Assembly: GCA_905182035.1 (NCBI GenBank)
Contig: CAJIZL010000002.1
Span: forward strand, 62,001 to 126,000
Direction of reading: 5' to 3'
DNA from: Oceanospirillaceae bacterium ASP10-02a
GTDB lineage: Bacteria; Pseudomonadota; Gammaproteobacteria; Pseudomonadales; Balneatricaceae
DNA length: 64,000 bases
Positions within the stretch are counted from its first letter, which is position 1; the number at the start of each line of letters is the position of its first letter. Both the position numbers and the translations under genes were made by a program. Positions 18,588-28,321 of the stretch are shown here, piece by piece. The notes below the pieces were generated by a model. The model was not told where the DNA came from. It saw only the letters and a program-made list of their open reading frames with translations, and ran no database searches.

Positions 18588-19802
18588 ATGAACGCCTTTG
18601 ATCGTATTCCACTCACCAGCCTAGAAAACGCTATGCTTCCAATTGAAGATGCTAGTGGTCTCCCTAACCCCTTATATAACGACCCAGATATGTTTGCTGA
18701 AGAGCGCGATCGTTTATTAGGTAAGACATGGTCTGGTGTTGGTTTTGCTGGAGATTTGCCTCAGCTTGGTTATGTTAAGCCAGTTTCTTTTATGGGCTTG
18801 CCGCTTGTTATTATGCGTGATCATGATGATGTAATACGAGTTTTTCACAATGTATGTAGTCATCGTGGTATGGAATTGATCAGTGAAGAAGGTCCAGTTC
18901 AGGGAAATATTCGTTGTCCTTATCATTCGTGGACCTATGATTTAAGTGGTCAGCTGAAAGGTACTCCCCATTTAGGTGGGGTTGGTATTCATAAACTAGA
19001 CAGCTTCGTATGCGAAAAACATGGAATGAAGGAAGTTTCAAGCGCAGTGTGGTTTGACATCGTGTTTGTAAATATAGATGGAAAGGCAGACCCATTTGAG
19101 CAGTTTATTGCTCCTGTTGTTGACCGTTGGCAGCCTTTTCTGGGTGATTCTGGTTACGGCCGCATGCGACGAGAGATCGCAACTGACGGAAAAGTAGAGG
19201 GAGCATTCACCCTAAATGTTGCTTGCAATTGGAAGCTGGCAGTTGAAAATTACTGTGAAAGCTACCACCTACCTTGGATTCATCCTAACTTAAATGCTTA
19301 TTCGCGTATTCAAGATCATTACCATATTATGTTTGCCAATGAATTTTCGGGGCAAGGTTCCACGGTTTATAATTTAACTGATACGGCGGGTACTCGCTTA
19401 CCAGTGTTCCCTGAGTGGCAGCAAAATCGCAAGAAAGAGGCTGAATACATCACGGTATTTCCCAATGTGCTATTGGGCATTCAAGCTGATCATACCTTTT
19501 CCATAGTTCTAGAACCGGTAGCAAATAATCAGACAGTTGAACATTTACGTTTGATGTATGTTGGCGATGAGGCCGTTGGTCCCACATATAAGGGCTGCAG
19601 AGATGCGACTTTAACAGCTTGGAAAGAAGTTTTTGGTGAAGATGTAGCAGTAGTTGAGGGCATGCAGCGAGGCAGGGCCTCACCTGGATTTGGCGGGGGT
19701 AAGTTTTCTCCTGTGTTAGATAACCCAACACACTATTTTCACCAATGGGCAGCTAAACGTTTAATCGCTAGCACACAAAACAACGGGAGTATAAAACCAT
19801 GA
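18588..19802 (+). CDS. Rieske mononuclear-iron oxygenase, alpha subunit (quaternary-amine type suspected)
   Basis: 404 residues from the ATG at 18588, with AAGGA seven bases upstream. The Rieske 2Fe-2S ligands are Cys90, His92, Cys110 and His113 (CSHRG and CPYHSW). The catalytic iron site is in ENYCESYHLPWIH: His227 and His232, with Asp352 in GEDVAVVEG as probable third ligand. The bridging position that is Asp in naphthalene dioxygenase is Glu224 here, as reported for carnitine monooxygenase CntA. With an aldehyde dehydrogenase next door, choline-like oxidation to an aldehyde or an N-dealkylation is plausible. The substrate is inferred only. Its stop overlaps the next start by four bases. 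Confidence 0.85.
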   Translation: MNAFDRIPLTSLENAMLPIEDASGLPNPLYNDPDMFAEERDRLLGKTWSGVGFAGDLPQLGYVKPVSFMGLPLVIMRDHDDVIRVFHNVCSHRGMELISEEGPVQGNIRCPYHSWTYDLSGQLKGTPHLGGVGIHKLDSFVCEKHGMKEVSSAVWFDIVFVNIDGKADPFEQFIAPVVDRWQPFLGDSGYGRMRREIATDGKVEGAFTLNVACNWKLAVENYCESYHLPWIHPNLNAYSRIQDHYHIMFANEFSGQGSTVYNLTDTAGTRLPVFPEWQQNRKKEAEYITVFPNVLLGIQADHTFSIVLEPVANNQTVEHLRLMYVGDEAVGPTYKGCRDATLTAWKEVFGEDVAVVEGMQRGRASPGFGGGKFSPVLDNPTHYFHQWAAKRLIASTQNNGSIKP

Positions 19803-21244
19803 ATCAGTTTCAACAGGGTGTGACCCACTGGACTAATTTTATTAATGGTCAATGGGTAGACAGTGAACATCTCATCAAGGTAGAAAATCCTGCTACTGGC
19901 GAACTTGTTGGCACCATTGCATGTGCTACGCCCGAACAGGTCAATCAAGCAGTGAGCGCTGCTCGACAATGTCACGATTGGCGACTTATGGCCAGTATGC
20001 TGCCATACAAACGCATGCAATTATTACATTCGATTGCAGCTGAAATTAGGTCCTTAGCCAAGCGTGGTGGTGAACTCTTGTGTCTGGAAAATGGCAAGCC
20101 GTTAAGCCAAGCTGAGGGTGAGTTTGAGGAGGCTGCACGATACTTTGAGTACTATGCCGGCATGGCGGATAAGATTGAAGGTCAATCTATTCCTCTGGGT
20201 GATGGATTAGTGGACTTTACCGAATACGAACCGTTCGGGGTTTCAGCTCAGATTATTCCGTGGAACTTCCCTGTTTCCTTAGTAGCTCGATCGTTAGCGC
20301 CTGCTTTAGCAGCTGGCAATTGTGTGGTAATCAAGTCGCCTGAGTTAACACCATTAGCGGTGGCTTTGTTAGCTGAGGCGATGGTAAACGCTAAAGTGCC
20401 AGCAGGAGCGGTGAATATCTTATGTGGTTATGGCCACGACACAGGGGCAGCGTTAGTGGCCCACGGAGATATTGATCAGATAGTGTTTACAGGTTCTGTA
20501 GCCACGGGGCAATCTATAATGAACGCTGCTATAGAGCATGTAGTGCCTTGCGTCATGGAGTTGGGTGGTAAGTCCGCCGGAGTTGTTTTTGCTGATGCTA
20601 ATTTAGACCAGGTGATTGCTAGCGCCGAAGCAGGCAACCTCTTCAACTCAGGACAGGTGTGTTCTGCCATGTCTCGTCTTATTGTGCATGAGGATATCTA
20701 TGAAGAGGTTAAACAGCGTTTAATTTCCTGTTTTTCTACTAAGTCTGTGGGGTCTGGTATGGGTGAAGCTGATGTCACGCCCATATTAACCAAGGTGCAG
20801 CTCGATAAAATTGAAGCCATGTGCTTGCGAGCCCAAGATCAGGGTGCTAATTGCTTGTTGGGTGGCACAGCTTTGCCTAGGGCAGGTTATTTTATGCCAC
20901 CAACAATTATAGAAGCAGAAGCAAATACAGAAATAGCTCAACAAGAAGTATTTGGTCCTGTTTTAGTATTAATGAAATTTAACAGTGAACAAGAAGCCTA
21001 TGACATAGCCAATGGTACTGAATTTGGTTTGGTGGCAGGCGTATTTACTCAGGATTTAAGTTTAGCTTTGCGCACTAGTCGTGCGTTAGTTGCTGGCCAA
21101 GTATTTGTCAATGAATGGTTTGCGGGTGGCATCAGTACTCCTTTTGGTGGGGTAGGAAAATCGGGTTTTGGGCGTGAAAAAGGTCAAGAAGCTTTGTATA
21201 ATTACGTCCGTACTAAAAATATAGCAATTCGTTTAACACCCTAG
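19799..21244 (+). CDS. NAD(P)-dependent aldehyde dehydrogenase (betaine-aldehyde dehydrogenase-like)
   Basis: 481 residues, full-length ALDH fold. Catalytic Cys288 is in [12 protein letters not shown], the general base Glu254 in MELGGKS, the oxyanion Asn156 in PWNFPVS, and the nucleotide-binding FTGSVATG is at 230-237. The usual KPSE near residue 180 reads KSPE. It would oxidise an aldehyde released by the upstream Rieske oxygenase to an acid, as in choline to betaine or amine deformylation routes. Succinate-semialdehyde dehydrogenase activity is an alternative by similarity. The ATGA overlap with the oxygenase gene supports joint translation. Confidence 0.9.
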   Translation: MNQFQQGVTHWTNFINGQWVDSEHLIKVENPATGELVGTIACATPEQVNQAVSAARQCHDWRLMASMLPYKRMQLLHSIAAEIRSLAKRGGELLCLENGKPLSQAEGEFEEAARYFEYYAGMADKIEGQSIPLGDGLVDFTEYEPFGVSAQIIPWNFPVSLVARSLAPALAAGNCVVIKSPELTPLAVALLAEAMVNAKVPAGAVNILCGYGHDTGAALVAHGDIDQIVFTGSVATGQSIMNAAIEHVVPCVMELGGKSAGVVFADANLDQVIASAEAGNLFNSGQVCSAMSRLIVHEDIYEEVKQRLISCFSTKSVGSGMGEADVTPILTKVQLDKIEAMCLRAQDQGANCLLGGTALPRAGYFMPPTIIEAEANTEIAQQEVFGPVLVLMKFNSEQEAYDIANGTEFGLVAGVFTQDLSLALRTSRALVAGQVFVNEWFAGGISTPFGGVGKSGFGREKGQEALYNYVRTKNIAIRLTP

Positions 21245-21254
21245 AGAATTATGC

Positions 21255-22670
21255 ATGTCTTCTGCTAATCAATCTGTGCCTTATAAAAAATGGCTTTGTA
21301 TTATTTGTGGTTTTATCTATGACGAAGCCTTAGGCTGGCCCCATGATGGTATAGAACCTGGAACTCGCTGGGACGATGTGCCTGATGATTGGTTGTGCCC
21401 AGACTGCCTTGTAGGCAAAGAAGATTTTGAAATGATTGAGATGCCAGCAGAGCCAATTCAATCAGGTGAAAATACAACCGCTGCAGCGTCAGTATTGTCA
21501 GCTTTAGATAAACCTCAAGGTCCTATTGTCATTGTAGGTTCAGGCTATGCCGGTTATAACCTCGCAGAAGCCATTCGAAAGCTTGATGGCCAGGTAGACG
21601 TCGTCGTATTAACCCAAGATGCGGGTAAGCACTACTCAAAGCCTGCTTTATCCACGGGTTTAACAATGCAGCAAACAGCTGAAAATTTGGTCATAGAACT
21701 ACCACTAGATCGGGCGCATCGTTTGAACATCCGTATCATGACCCATTGCACTGTTGAGCGCGTAGACACCCAGTCTAAACAGCTGTTCACTGACATAGGT
21801 CAGCAGCCATACGGCCAGCTTGTTTTAGCTCAGGGAGCGCAAGCGATTAAGATACCCTTTGAAGGTGACGCTAGCGCAGATGTTGTCAGTGTTAACAGCT
21901 TACAAGACTATCGTCGCTATAGAAACTTACTAGAAGGTAAGGAGCGCGTACTTTTGATTGGTAATGGCTTGATTGGTTGCGAATTTGCTAACGATTTAGC
22001 CGCGGTGGGTAAACAAGTGAATGTGGTGGGGCTTACCGCTTGGCCTATGGATCGTTTGTTGCCAGAAGCTGTGGGTCGAAAATTACAGGCTTCATTGTCT
22101 GCTATCGGCGTGAACTGGTGGTTGGATAATACGGTTAAATCCATCAATTATATTGACCCAACAAACCCACGGGCTGGCTATGCAGTAACTTTGAAAAGCG
22201 AAGATGTGTTAGAAGTGGACGTTATTGTCTCTGCTGTGGGCTTACAAGCGCGCACTAAGCTTGCCATCAACAGTGGCATTACCTGTGGTGTGGGCATCAA
22301 AACTGATACTCGTTTAATGACCAACATCCCTCATGTTTATGCTTTGGGTGACTGTGTTGAGTTTGATGGTCAGTTGCAACCTTATATTGCTCCTATTTAT
22401 TGGGGTATCCAGGCCTTATCACAGACACTTACTGGCACCTTTACCGAGGTTAGTTATCCACCAATGACCGTGGTGGTTAAGACTCCAGTTTGTCCAATTA
22501 CCTTATTACCACCACAACAAGGCCATCATGGTCAATGGCTGTTGGAGCAAAGTGAAAAGGGCATGATCGCTCGGTTTAAAAGCAATGAGGGTAGGATCTG
22601 TGGTTTTGTCTTACAGGGTGATCAAGTGGATCAGCGTAAGCAGTTGTTAGAAGAGATGATAAGCAACTAA
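21255..22670 (+). CDS. rubredoxin-rubredoxin reductase fusion (FAD-dependent)
   Basis: 471 residues. Residues 11-58 are a complete rubredoxin with Cys15, Cys18, Cys48 and Cys51 (CIIC and CPDC). A linker of about 30 residues leads to a FAD/NAD(P)H pyridine nucleotide-disulfide reductase fold: [16 protein letters not shown] binds [18 protein letters not shown] binds NAD(P)H, and [11 protein letters not shown] is the second FAD motif. Such reductases move electrons from NADH to rubredoxin, classically for alkane hydroxylase. Here the fused protein is placed to feed the Rieske oxygenase two genes upstream. It starts ten bases after the aldehyde dehydrogenase. Confidence 0.92.
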   Translation: MSSANQSVPYKKWLCIICGFIYDEALGWPHDGIEPGTRWDDVPDDWLCPDCLVGKEDFEMIEMPAEPIQSGENTTAAASVLSALDKPQGPIVIVGSGYAGYNLAEAIRKLDGQVDVVVLTQDAGKHYSKPALSTGLTMQQTAENLVIELPLDRAHRLNIRIMTHCTVERVDTQSKQLFTDIGQQPYGQLVLAQGAQAIKIPFEGDASADVVSVNSLQDYRRYRNLLEGKERVLLIGNGLIGCEFANDLAAVGKQVNVVGLTAWPMDRLLPEAVGRKLQASLSAIGVNWWLDNTVKSINYIDPTNPRAGYAVTLKSEDVLEVDVIVSAVGLQARTKLAINSGITCGVGIKTDTRLMTNIPHVYALGDCVEFDGQLQPYIAPIYWGIQALSQTLTGTFTEVSYPPMTVVVKTPVCPITLLPPQQGHHGQWLLEQSEKGMIARFKSNEGRICGFVLQGDQVDQRKQLLEEMISN

Positions 22671-22732
22671 CAGCGCATTATTCTGTTAGAATGAGTGGCC
22701 TAACTATTACTTATACCATTGCCAATTCTGAT

Positions 22733-22861
22733 ATGAATACTCTGATCAGCGAAGTCGTTTGGTTTGATATTCCTGTGGTTGATGTAGTCTGTGCTTTTAG
22801 CACTCTATCCTGCTGCCTTGCTCCGAAAACAACATACGAGAAATCCTTTGTCACAATATGA
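22733..22861 (+). pseudogene. possible N-terminal fragment of a VOC/glyoxalase-family gene
   Basis: A 42-codon frame whose first part, EVVWFDIPVVDVVCAF, closely follows the first strand and helix of vicinal-oxygen-chelate proteins (typically WFEIPVTDLDRAxAFY). Similarity stops after about 24 residues, where the remaining frame looks unrelated and ends inside the 5' end of dbpA. It has no good ribosome site. I treat it as a remnant left by a deletion; chance resemblance is possible because the match is short. Confidence 0.35.
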
Positions 22862-24236
22862 TTTTGCCAGTTTAGACTTAAATTTGGCCTTAGTAGATAA
22901 CCTTGCAAGCTTAGGTTACTCAGAAATGACGCCGATTCAGGCGCAAGCTTTGCCACCTATTCTGGCTAATAAAGATGTCATTGCTAAGGCCAAAACTGGC
23001 TCTGGTAAAACAGCTACCTTTGCTTTAGGTTTGCTCAATAAACTTGACGTAAAACGTTTTCGGGTACAAACCTTGGTGTTATGCCCAACCCGAGAGTTGG
23101 CGGATCAGGTGGCGGTAGAAATACGTAAACTTGCTCGTGGCATACATAACATTAAGGTGCTTACTCTATGTGGTGGCATGGCCTTTGGGCCGCAGGTAGG
23201 CTCTTTGGAGCATGGCGCACACATTATTGTGGGCACGCCAGGTCGTGTAGAAGAGCACCTACGTAAAGCTAACCTTAATCTTGATGACCTCACGACTCTG
23301 GTTTTAGATGAAGCTGATAGAATGTTGGATATGGGTTTTCAGCAGGCTTTAGATGACATTATTAGCTACATGCCTAAACAACGGCAAACGATGTTGTTTA
23401 GCGCTACCTACCCTCCCAAGATTGAAAAGACTGCACAACGAATTATGCAGTCGCCAGTCACTGTGGAAGTACAGGATAGCCACAGTAAACAAAGCATCGC
23501 ACAAACCCTTTATCAGGTAGAAAGTGATGACGCACGCATAGATGCAGTGCGTTTGTTGTTACAAGCTCATCAACCTGAGACTACGCTCATTTTTTGTAAT
23601 ACCAAGATTGAAACTGACCAAGTGGCCAATGAGTTGCGTACGGCAGGTTATGAAGCCTTGGCCTTACATGGTGATTTAGAGCAGAAACAACGGGATCAAA
23701 CCTTGGTGCGTTTCGCTAACCGTAGTGCCTCTGTCTTGGTGGCTACGGATGTTGCAGCCCGTGGTTTGGACATTGAAGCCCTAGATTTGGTGATTAATTA
23801 TCAAATTGCTCGCGAGTTAGAAGTGCATACACATCGTATTGGCCGGACAGGTCGTGCTGGTGCTCAAGGTATTGCCTGCACTTTACATACACAAAAAGAA
23901 AACCACAAAGTGGGTTTGTTAGAAGATTACTTAAAACAAAAGCTTGAGCGCGACGACTTACCACCCATATCCTTGTTACGCCAACCTGCGTTTTCCCCAT
24001 CAATGGTGACCATTCAAATTGGTGGCGGCAAAAAACAAAAGGTAAGAGCAGGAGATATTGTTGGGGCGTTAACGGGGGCTGATGGTATTCCAGGTTCGGA
24101 AATAGGCCGCATACAGGTGGGTGACCAATGGGCCTATGTGGCCGTGGCGCAAGCATATGGTAACACTGCGTTCAATAAGTTGAGTGAAGGCAAGCTTAAA
24201 GGCCGTAATTTTAAAGTTAGACGTTTACGAGGTTAG
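22848..24236 (+). CDS. dbpA: ATP-dependent RNA helicase DbpA
   Basis: 462 residues from a TTG at 22848 (MSQYDFASLDLN), chosen because it matches the short N-terminus of E. coli DbpA (457 aa); an upstream GTG at 22791 is possible. It carries [52 protein letters not shown] and HRIGRTGRAG. The last 75 residues are the DbpA RNA-binding domain (VRAGDIVGALTGADGIPG), which recognises hairpin 92 of 23S rRNA. It acts in 50S subunit assembly. It follows the rubredoxin reductase gene by 177 bp and probably has its own promoter. Confidence 0.93.
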   Translation: MSQYDFASLDLNLALVDNLASLGYSEMTPIQAQALPPILANKDVIAKAKTGSGKTATFALGLLNKLDVKRFRVQTLVLCPTRELADQVAVEIRKLARGIHNIKVLTLCGGMAFGPQVGSLEHGAHIIVGTPGRVEEHLRKANLNLDDLTTLVLDEADRMLDMGFQQALDDIISYMPKQRQTMLFSATYPPKIEKTAQRIMQSPVTVEVQDSHSKQSIAQTLYQVESDDARIDAVRLLLQAHQPETTLIFCNTKIETDQVANELRTAGYEALALHGDLEQKQRDQTLVRFANRSASVLVATDVAARGLDIEALDLVINYQIARELEVHTHRIGRTGRAGAQGIACTLHTQKENHKVGLLEDYLKQKLERDDLPPISLLRQPAFSPSMVTIQIGGGKKQKVRAGDIVGALTGADGIPGSEIGRIQVGDQWAYVAVAQAYGNTAFNKLSEGKLKGRNFKVRRLRG

Positions 24237-24237
24237 T

Positions 24238-24618
24238 ATGAGTTTAAATCTGTTGTTACGCATTAACAGTGCGTCTTTTTTACTATTCGGTTTAGTGATG
24301 TTACTTAAAACTGATGCAGTTAATCTGCTACTAGGCACTGAAAAAACCATGTTGATGCACTCCATTGGCATTATTTTAGTGGTTAATGGCATGCTGCTTT
24401 TAGTTGCATCCTTGCGTGAGAAAATTCAACCCCATGAGGTATTTTTCTTTGTTCTAGGCAGCTACGGTTGGACCTTGCTCACTGTCATACTAATAAGTGC
24501 CGGGGCAGTTATTATTGATCCAATGGGTATAAGAGTGACGTTTGTGATTGCCATGTACACTGCTGCCATGGGGGCATTACAATTTAGGCATTACAAACTG
24601 CTTAAAGGGCGTTTGTAG
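24238..24618 (+). CDS. small four-helix membrane protein, function unknown
   Basis: 126 residues from the ATG at 24238, which has GAGG a few bases upstream; the open frame continues upstream within dbpA. Four hydrophobic helices (roughly 7-27, 38-60, 70-92 and 97-115) and few charged loops. The layout resembles small uncharacterised integral membrane proteins; no motif gives a function. It begins two bases after the dbpA stop, so it is probably transcribed with dbpA. Confidence 0.75.
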   Translation: MSLNLLLRINSASFLLFGLVMLLKTDAVNLLLGTEKTMLMHSIGIILVVNGMLLLVASLREKIQPHEVFFFVLGSYGWTLLTVILISAGAVIIDPMGIRVTFVIAMYTAAMGALQFRHYKLLKGRL

Positions 24619-24684
24619 AATTGGACTATTGTTGTCATGTTTGACTCACTTCGTCATTTCCTTCATATTTTCTGAGATATTAAT

Positions 24685-25023
24685 ATGTCTGCCTTACCTA
24701 ACTGTCCAAAATGTAGTTCCGAATACAGCTACCAAGATGGTGCTCAATACGTATGTCCAGAATGCGCCAATGAATGGTCGATGGATGGTTCTGACGATGA
24801 TACAGATAGCAAAGAAATTCGTGACAGTAACGGTAACCTTTTGCAGAATGGCGACACAGTTACTGTGATCAAAGACCTTAAAGTTAAAGGCTCTTCTTTA
24901 GTGGTTAAGGTAGGTACAAAGGTGAAGGGTATTCGCCTTGTAGATGGAGATCACGACATCGATTGCAAAATCTCAGGTGTTGGGGCTATGAAGCTAAAGT
25001 CCAAGTTTGTTAAGAAACAGTAA
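24685..25023 (+). CDS. yjdM: PhnA/YjdM-family zinc-ribbon protein
   Basis: 112 residues. The N-terminal zinc ribbon has CPKC and CPEC (Cys-X2-Cys pairs), then the PhnA domain [20 protein letters not shown] and a C-terminal [12 protein letters not shown]. The family was named alkylphosphonate utilisation protein PhnA, but E. coli YjdM is not required for phosphonate use and its biochemical role is not settled. There are no phosphonate genes nearby. Confidence 0.92.
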   Translation: MSALPNCPKCSSEYSYQDGAQYVCPECANEWSMDGSDDDTDSKEIRDSNGNLLQNGDTVTVIKDLKVKGSSLVVKVGTKVKGIRLVDGDHDIDCKISGVGAMKLKSKFVKKQ

Positions 25024-25054
25024 CTGCCGTCTCTAAACTAAGTTTAATAGCAAA

Positions 25055-25672
25055 TTATTTGTCTTGTGTTGGCAGGATATTTGCGAGAGGCATGGGGCCA
25101 AGATCTTTTTTTAAGGCTGAAACATTTTCGATGGGTATGACCAAGGCTAGGGTGAGGTCGTCGGTGTATATTCGCTCATCAATAAGTGCCTCGTGTTTTT
25201 GGCATAAATGCTCGATGCGACCGCTAAGGTCATAGGGACAAGTTAACTTAATGTGGCTAAGTTGACGTTTGATCTTCCGAGGGCAAGCTTCTACGACAAG
25301 CTTTACGGCCTCAGAATAGGCTTTTACTAACCCGCCAGCACCAAGCTTAGTGCCTCCAAAATAACGGCAGACCACCACACTCACTTCACCAATACCACAA
25401 TGGCTTAGTACTTGTAGCATAGGTTTTCCAGCGGTTCCAGAAGGTTCTCCAGCATCACTTAAACCCCAAAAGGTGCTATTTTCAGGCGCTGCTGCTACTA
25501 CAGCCCAACAATGGTGGCTGGCATCGGGGTATTTTTTGCGCATATCCTTTAAATGAACATCACCTTCGTCTCGACCAACCGTATGGCGCAAATTGGCGAT
25601 GAAGTGGCTATTCTTTATTGCAAGAGTCAGTTCTAGGTCCTTGCCATCTAACTGTGGAATTTGGTAGCTCAA
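25055..25672 (-). CDS. yigZ: YigZ/IMPACT-family protein
   Basis: 205 residues, the usual length. The N-terminal IMPACT domain shows SHHCWAVVA, SDAGEPSGTAGKPML and VCRYFGGTKLGAGGLVKAYS, followed by a ferredoxin-like C-terminal domain (DUF1949). The eukaryotic homologue IMPACT regulates Gcn2; the bacterial role is uncertain, with links to translation suggested. It is convergent with yjdM and divergent from tcdA. Confidence 0.94.
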   Translation of the reverse strand: MSYQIPQLDGKDLELTLAIKNSHFIANLRHTVGRDEGDVHLKDMRKKYPDASHHCWAVVAAAPENSTFWGLSDAGEPSGTAGKPMLQVLSHCGIGEVSVVVCRYFGGTKLGAGGLVKAYSEAVKLVVEACPRKIKRQLSHIKLTCPYDLSGRIEHLCQKHEALIDERIYTDDLTLALVIPIENVSALKKDLGPMPLANILPTQDK

Positions 25673-25774
25673 AATAGGCCTTAAGTTTATTGTCTAAATA
25701 TCTTCAAAATTCACTTGTATACCGCTACAAGCAGGTACAATACCTCTAAGTTTCACAGACATGCAATTTAATTA

Positions 25775-26575
25775 ATGACTCAAGAACAACAAGGTTTCGA
25801 CGGCGTCGAAAGATTATATGGTGTTGACAGTTACACTGCGATTCGTAAGTCACATATTTGTGTTGTGGGCATTGGTGGCGTGGGCACATGGGTGGCTGAG
25901 GCCCTTGCTCGTTCTGGTGTAGGCGAGATCACCTTGATTGATATGGATGATGTGGCCGAATCCAACATTAATCGTCAATTGGTGGCATTACTCTCCACAG
26001 TTGACCAAGTTAAAATTAAGGTAATGGCTGAGCGAATTAAGGACATTAACCCTCATTGTAAAGTCAATTTGATCGAAGAGTTTGTTGGTGAAAATAACCT
26101 TGAAGCGTGTTTAGACAGAGGCTACGACTACGTCATTGATGCCTGCGATTCAATCAAGGCCAAAGCTATGATGGTGTCTTGGTGTAAACACCACCGCTTA
26201 CCTATTATCACTATTGGTGGGGCAGGTGGCCAACGAGATCCTAGGCAAGTTAAAATTGTTGATCTAGCCATGACTAGGGTGGATCCATTAGCCGCCAAAT
26301 TAAGGTCCGTGTTACGCAACCAATACGGCTTTAGTAAAAATCTTAAAAGCCGGTTTCGTATTGAGTGTGTGTGTTCAACAGAACAGCTGCATTACCCGCA
26401 ACCCGACGGAAGTGTAGACTGGGCTAAGAGCGCTAATGTGGCAGGTGCTAAAATGGACTGCAGCCGCGGGTTTGGTGCCGTGAGTTTTGTCACAGGCACC
26501 TTTGGTTTTATTGCCGTAGCTCGTGTCTTAGATAAGATTGTTGCTAAATATCAACGCCTTCAATCTGAATTATAG
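25775..26575 (+). CDS. tcdA: tRNA threonylcarbamoyladenosine dehydratase
   Basis: 266 residues, an E1-like ThiF-family enzyme. The nucleotide-binding loop GIGGVGTWVAEALARSG is at about 32-48, and DMDDVAESNINRQ is the conserved adenylation segment. TcdA uses ATP to cyclise t6A at position 37 of ANN-decoding tRNAs to ct6A. It begins after a 102-bp gap divergent from yigZ and sits 9 bp before aceK. The sulfur donors CsdA and CsdE are not in the window. Confidence 0.94.
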   Translation: MTQEQQGFDGVERLYGVDSYTAIRKSHICVVGIGGVGTWVAEALARSGVGEITLIDMDDVAESNINRQLVALLSTVDQVKIKVMAERIKDINPHCKVNLIEEFVGENNLEACLDRGYDYVIDACDSIKAKAMMVSWCKHHRLPIITIGGAGGQRDPRQVKIVDLAMTRVDPLAAKLRSVLRNQYGFSKNLKSRFRIECVCSTEQLHYPQPDGSVDWAKSANVAGAKMDCSRGFGAVSFVTGTFGFIAVARVLDKIVAKYQRLQSEL

Positions 26576-26584
26576 AGGACTGTC

Positions 26585-28321
26585 ATGCCGTTAAATAGCA
26601 AACAAGCAGGTCAAATTGCTCAAATTATGGATATCGGTTTTACCGAGTATAGAGTTCAATTTGAAGAAATTTCATCTGGTGCGAAACGGCGTTTTGAGAA
26701 GGCCTTATGGCAAGAGGTTCAAGCAAGCGGTATGCAGAGAATTGACCTATATGGCGAAATGGTTAACGAAGTAACCAAAAGGCTAGATCAATATAGAAGT
26801 GACGAAAATATTGGCCAAGAAAAAGCACGGGATTGGGTAGTTGTTAAAGCTAAATTTGAACAGCTGATGCCCCAGCGCACAGACCCAGAGATGGCTGAAA
26901 CCTTTTATAACTCTATATTTTGCCGCACCTTTCGTCATCGCGCTTTACGTGAACAACGTATGTTTTTGTTTAGTTCTACTGATGCAGCACCTAAAGTATT
27001 AGCGCAAGATATGTACTGTGAATATGATGCTAATAAGGGTGTTACAAGCATGGTAAGTCAAATTCTAGATGACTATTGCTTTGACATACCTTATGTTAAC
27101 AAACGCTTAGATGTTGTTAATCTAGTTCGTAATATCAAAGAAAACACTGATTTCCGTATGGCTATTAGTGCAGATACGCGGATACAGATATTAAAGTCTG
27201 TATTTTACAGAAATAAAGGTGCCTATTTGGTAGGGCAGTTGGTAAACCCAGATCATCGTCAACCTTTTGTGGTCCCTTTGTTGAACGATGAAAATCATGG
27301 TATTTATACAGATACGTTAATCACAGATTCTGATGACGTGAGCATCATCTTTAGTTTTACCCGTTCATATTTTATGGTGAAAGCCCCAGTACCAGCAGAG
27401 TTTGTAGGCTTTTTGCAGCAAATATTGCCTGCTAAACCTTTGGCAGAAATTTATACAAATATAGGTTTTTTTAAACACGGTAAGTCTGTATTTATGCGTG
27501 ACTATCTTCAGCATATGGACGAATCTGAGGATCAGTTTATTATTGCCCCTGGTATCAAAGGCATGGTGATGAGTGTATTTACCCTGCCTTCGTTAGATAT
27601 TGTGTTTAAAATCATTAAAGATAAGTTCGCTCCACCAAAGGCCATGACTAAGGCTGTGGTGAAAGAAAAGTACCGCTTGGTAAAAGTTCATGACCGGGTA
27701 GGGCGCATGGCTGATACCCAAGAATTTAAGCACTTTGCATTTGCCAAACACCGTTTTTCTCAAGAGTTAATTGACGAGCTGTTCGCTGTAGCGCCAAGCA
27801 TGATTCAAATTGTGGATGAATACGTGGTGATTGAGCAACTCTACGTTGAACGCCGCATGATACCGCTGAATATCTATATTGATACGGCAAGTGATGATCA
27901 GTTATATGACGTTATTGATGAATATGGTAATGCTATAAAACAACTCGCCGCAGCAAATATTTTCCCTGGGGATATGTTGTTTAAGAATTTTGGTGTCACT
28001 CGTCATGGCCGTGTGGTGTTTTACGACTACGATGAGATTTGTTATTTAACGGAGTGTAATTTTCGCAAAATTCCAGAACCTATGTACCCCGAACAAGAGC
28101 TCGCTAGCGAGCCATGGTATTCTGTAGGGCCATATGATGTGTTCCCAGAGGAGTTTCATGTGTTTTTAGCTGGCAGGCCTCGTATTGCCAAAATATTTCG
28201 TCAAATACATAGCGATATTTTTGATGCCGACTATTGGCAGTCGCTACAGAGGGCTATTGAAGATGGCCAGGTTAAAGACGTATTTCCATATCGTCGCAAG
28301 AAACGTTTTTTATCGGCCTAA
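26585..28321 (+). CDS. aceK: isocitrate dehydrogenase kinase/phosphatase
   Basis: 578 residues, the length of E. coli AceK, collinear throughout. It contains the N-terminal regulatory domain, the kinase-like domain with FKHGKSVFMRDYLQHM, and the conserved FYDYDEICYLTECNFR segment near the C-terminus with its metal-binding acidic residues. AceK phosphorylates and dephosphorylates isocitrate dehydrogenase to divert carbon to the glyoxylate shunt, useful for growth on acetyl-CoA-yielding substrates such as the amino acids handled further right. aceA and aceB are not adjacent. AGAGGA precedes the start, and the stop overlaps the DUF1289 gene by four bases. Confidence 0.96.
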   Translation: MPLNSKQAGQIAQIMDIGFTEYRVQFEEISSGAKRRFEKALWQEVQASGMQRIDLYGEMVNEVTKRLDQYRSDENIGQEKARDWVVVKAKFEQLMPQRTDPEMAETFYNSIFCRTFRHRALREQRMFLFSSTDAAPKVLAQDMYCEYDANKGVTSMVSQILDDYCFDIPYVNKRLDVVNLVRNIKENTDFRMAISADTRIQILKSVFYRNKGAYLVGQLVNPDHRQPFVVPLLNDENHGIYTDTLITDSDDVSIIFSFTRSYFMVKAPVPAEFVGFLQQILPAKPLAEIYTNIGFFKHGKSVFMRDYLQHMDESEDQFIIAPGIKGMVMSVFTLPSLDIVFKIIKDKFAPPKAMTKAVVKEKYRLVKVHDRVGRMADTQEFKHFAFAKHRFSQELIDELFAVAPSMIQIVDEYVVIEQLYVERRMIPLNIYIDTASDDQLYDVIDEYGNAIKQLAAANIFPGDMLFKNFGVTRHGRVVFYDYDEICYLTECNFRKIPEPMYPEQELASEPWYSVGPYDVFPEEFHVFLAGRPRIAKIFRQIHSDIFDADYWQSLQRAIEDGQVKDVFPYRRKKRFLSA

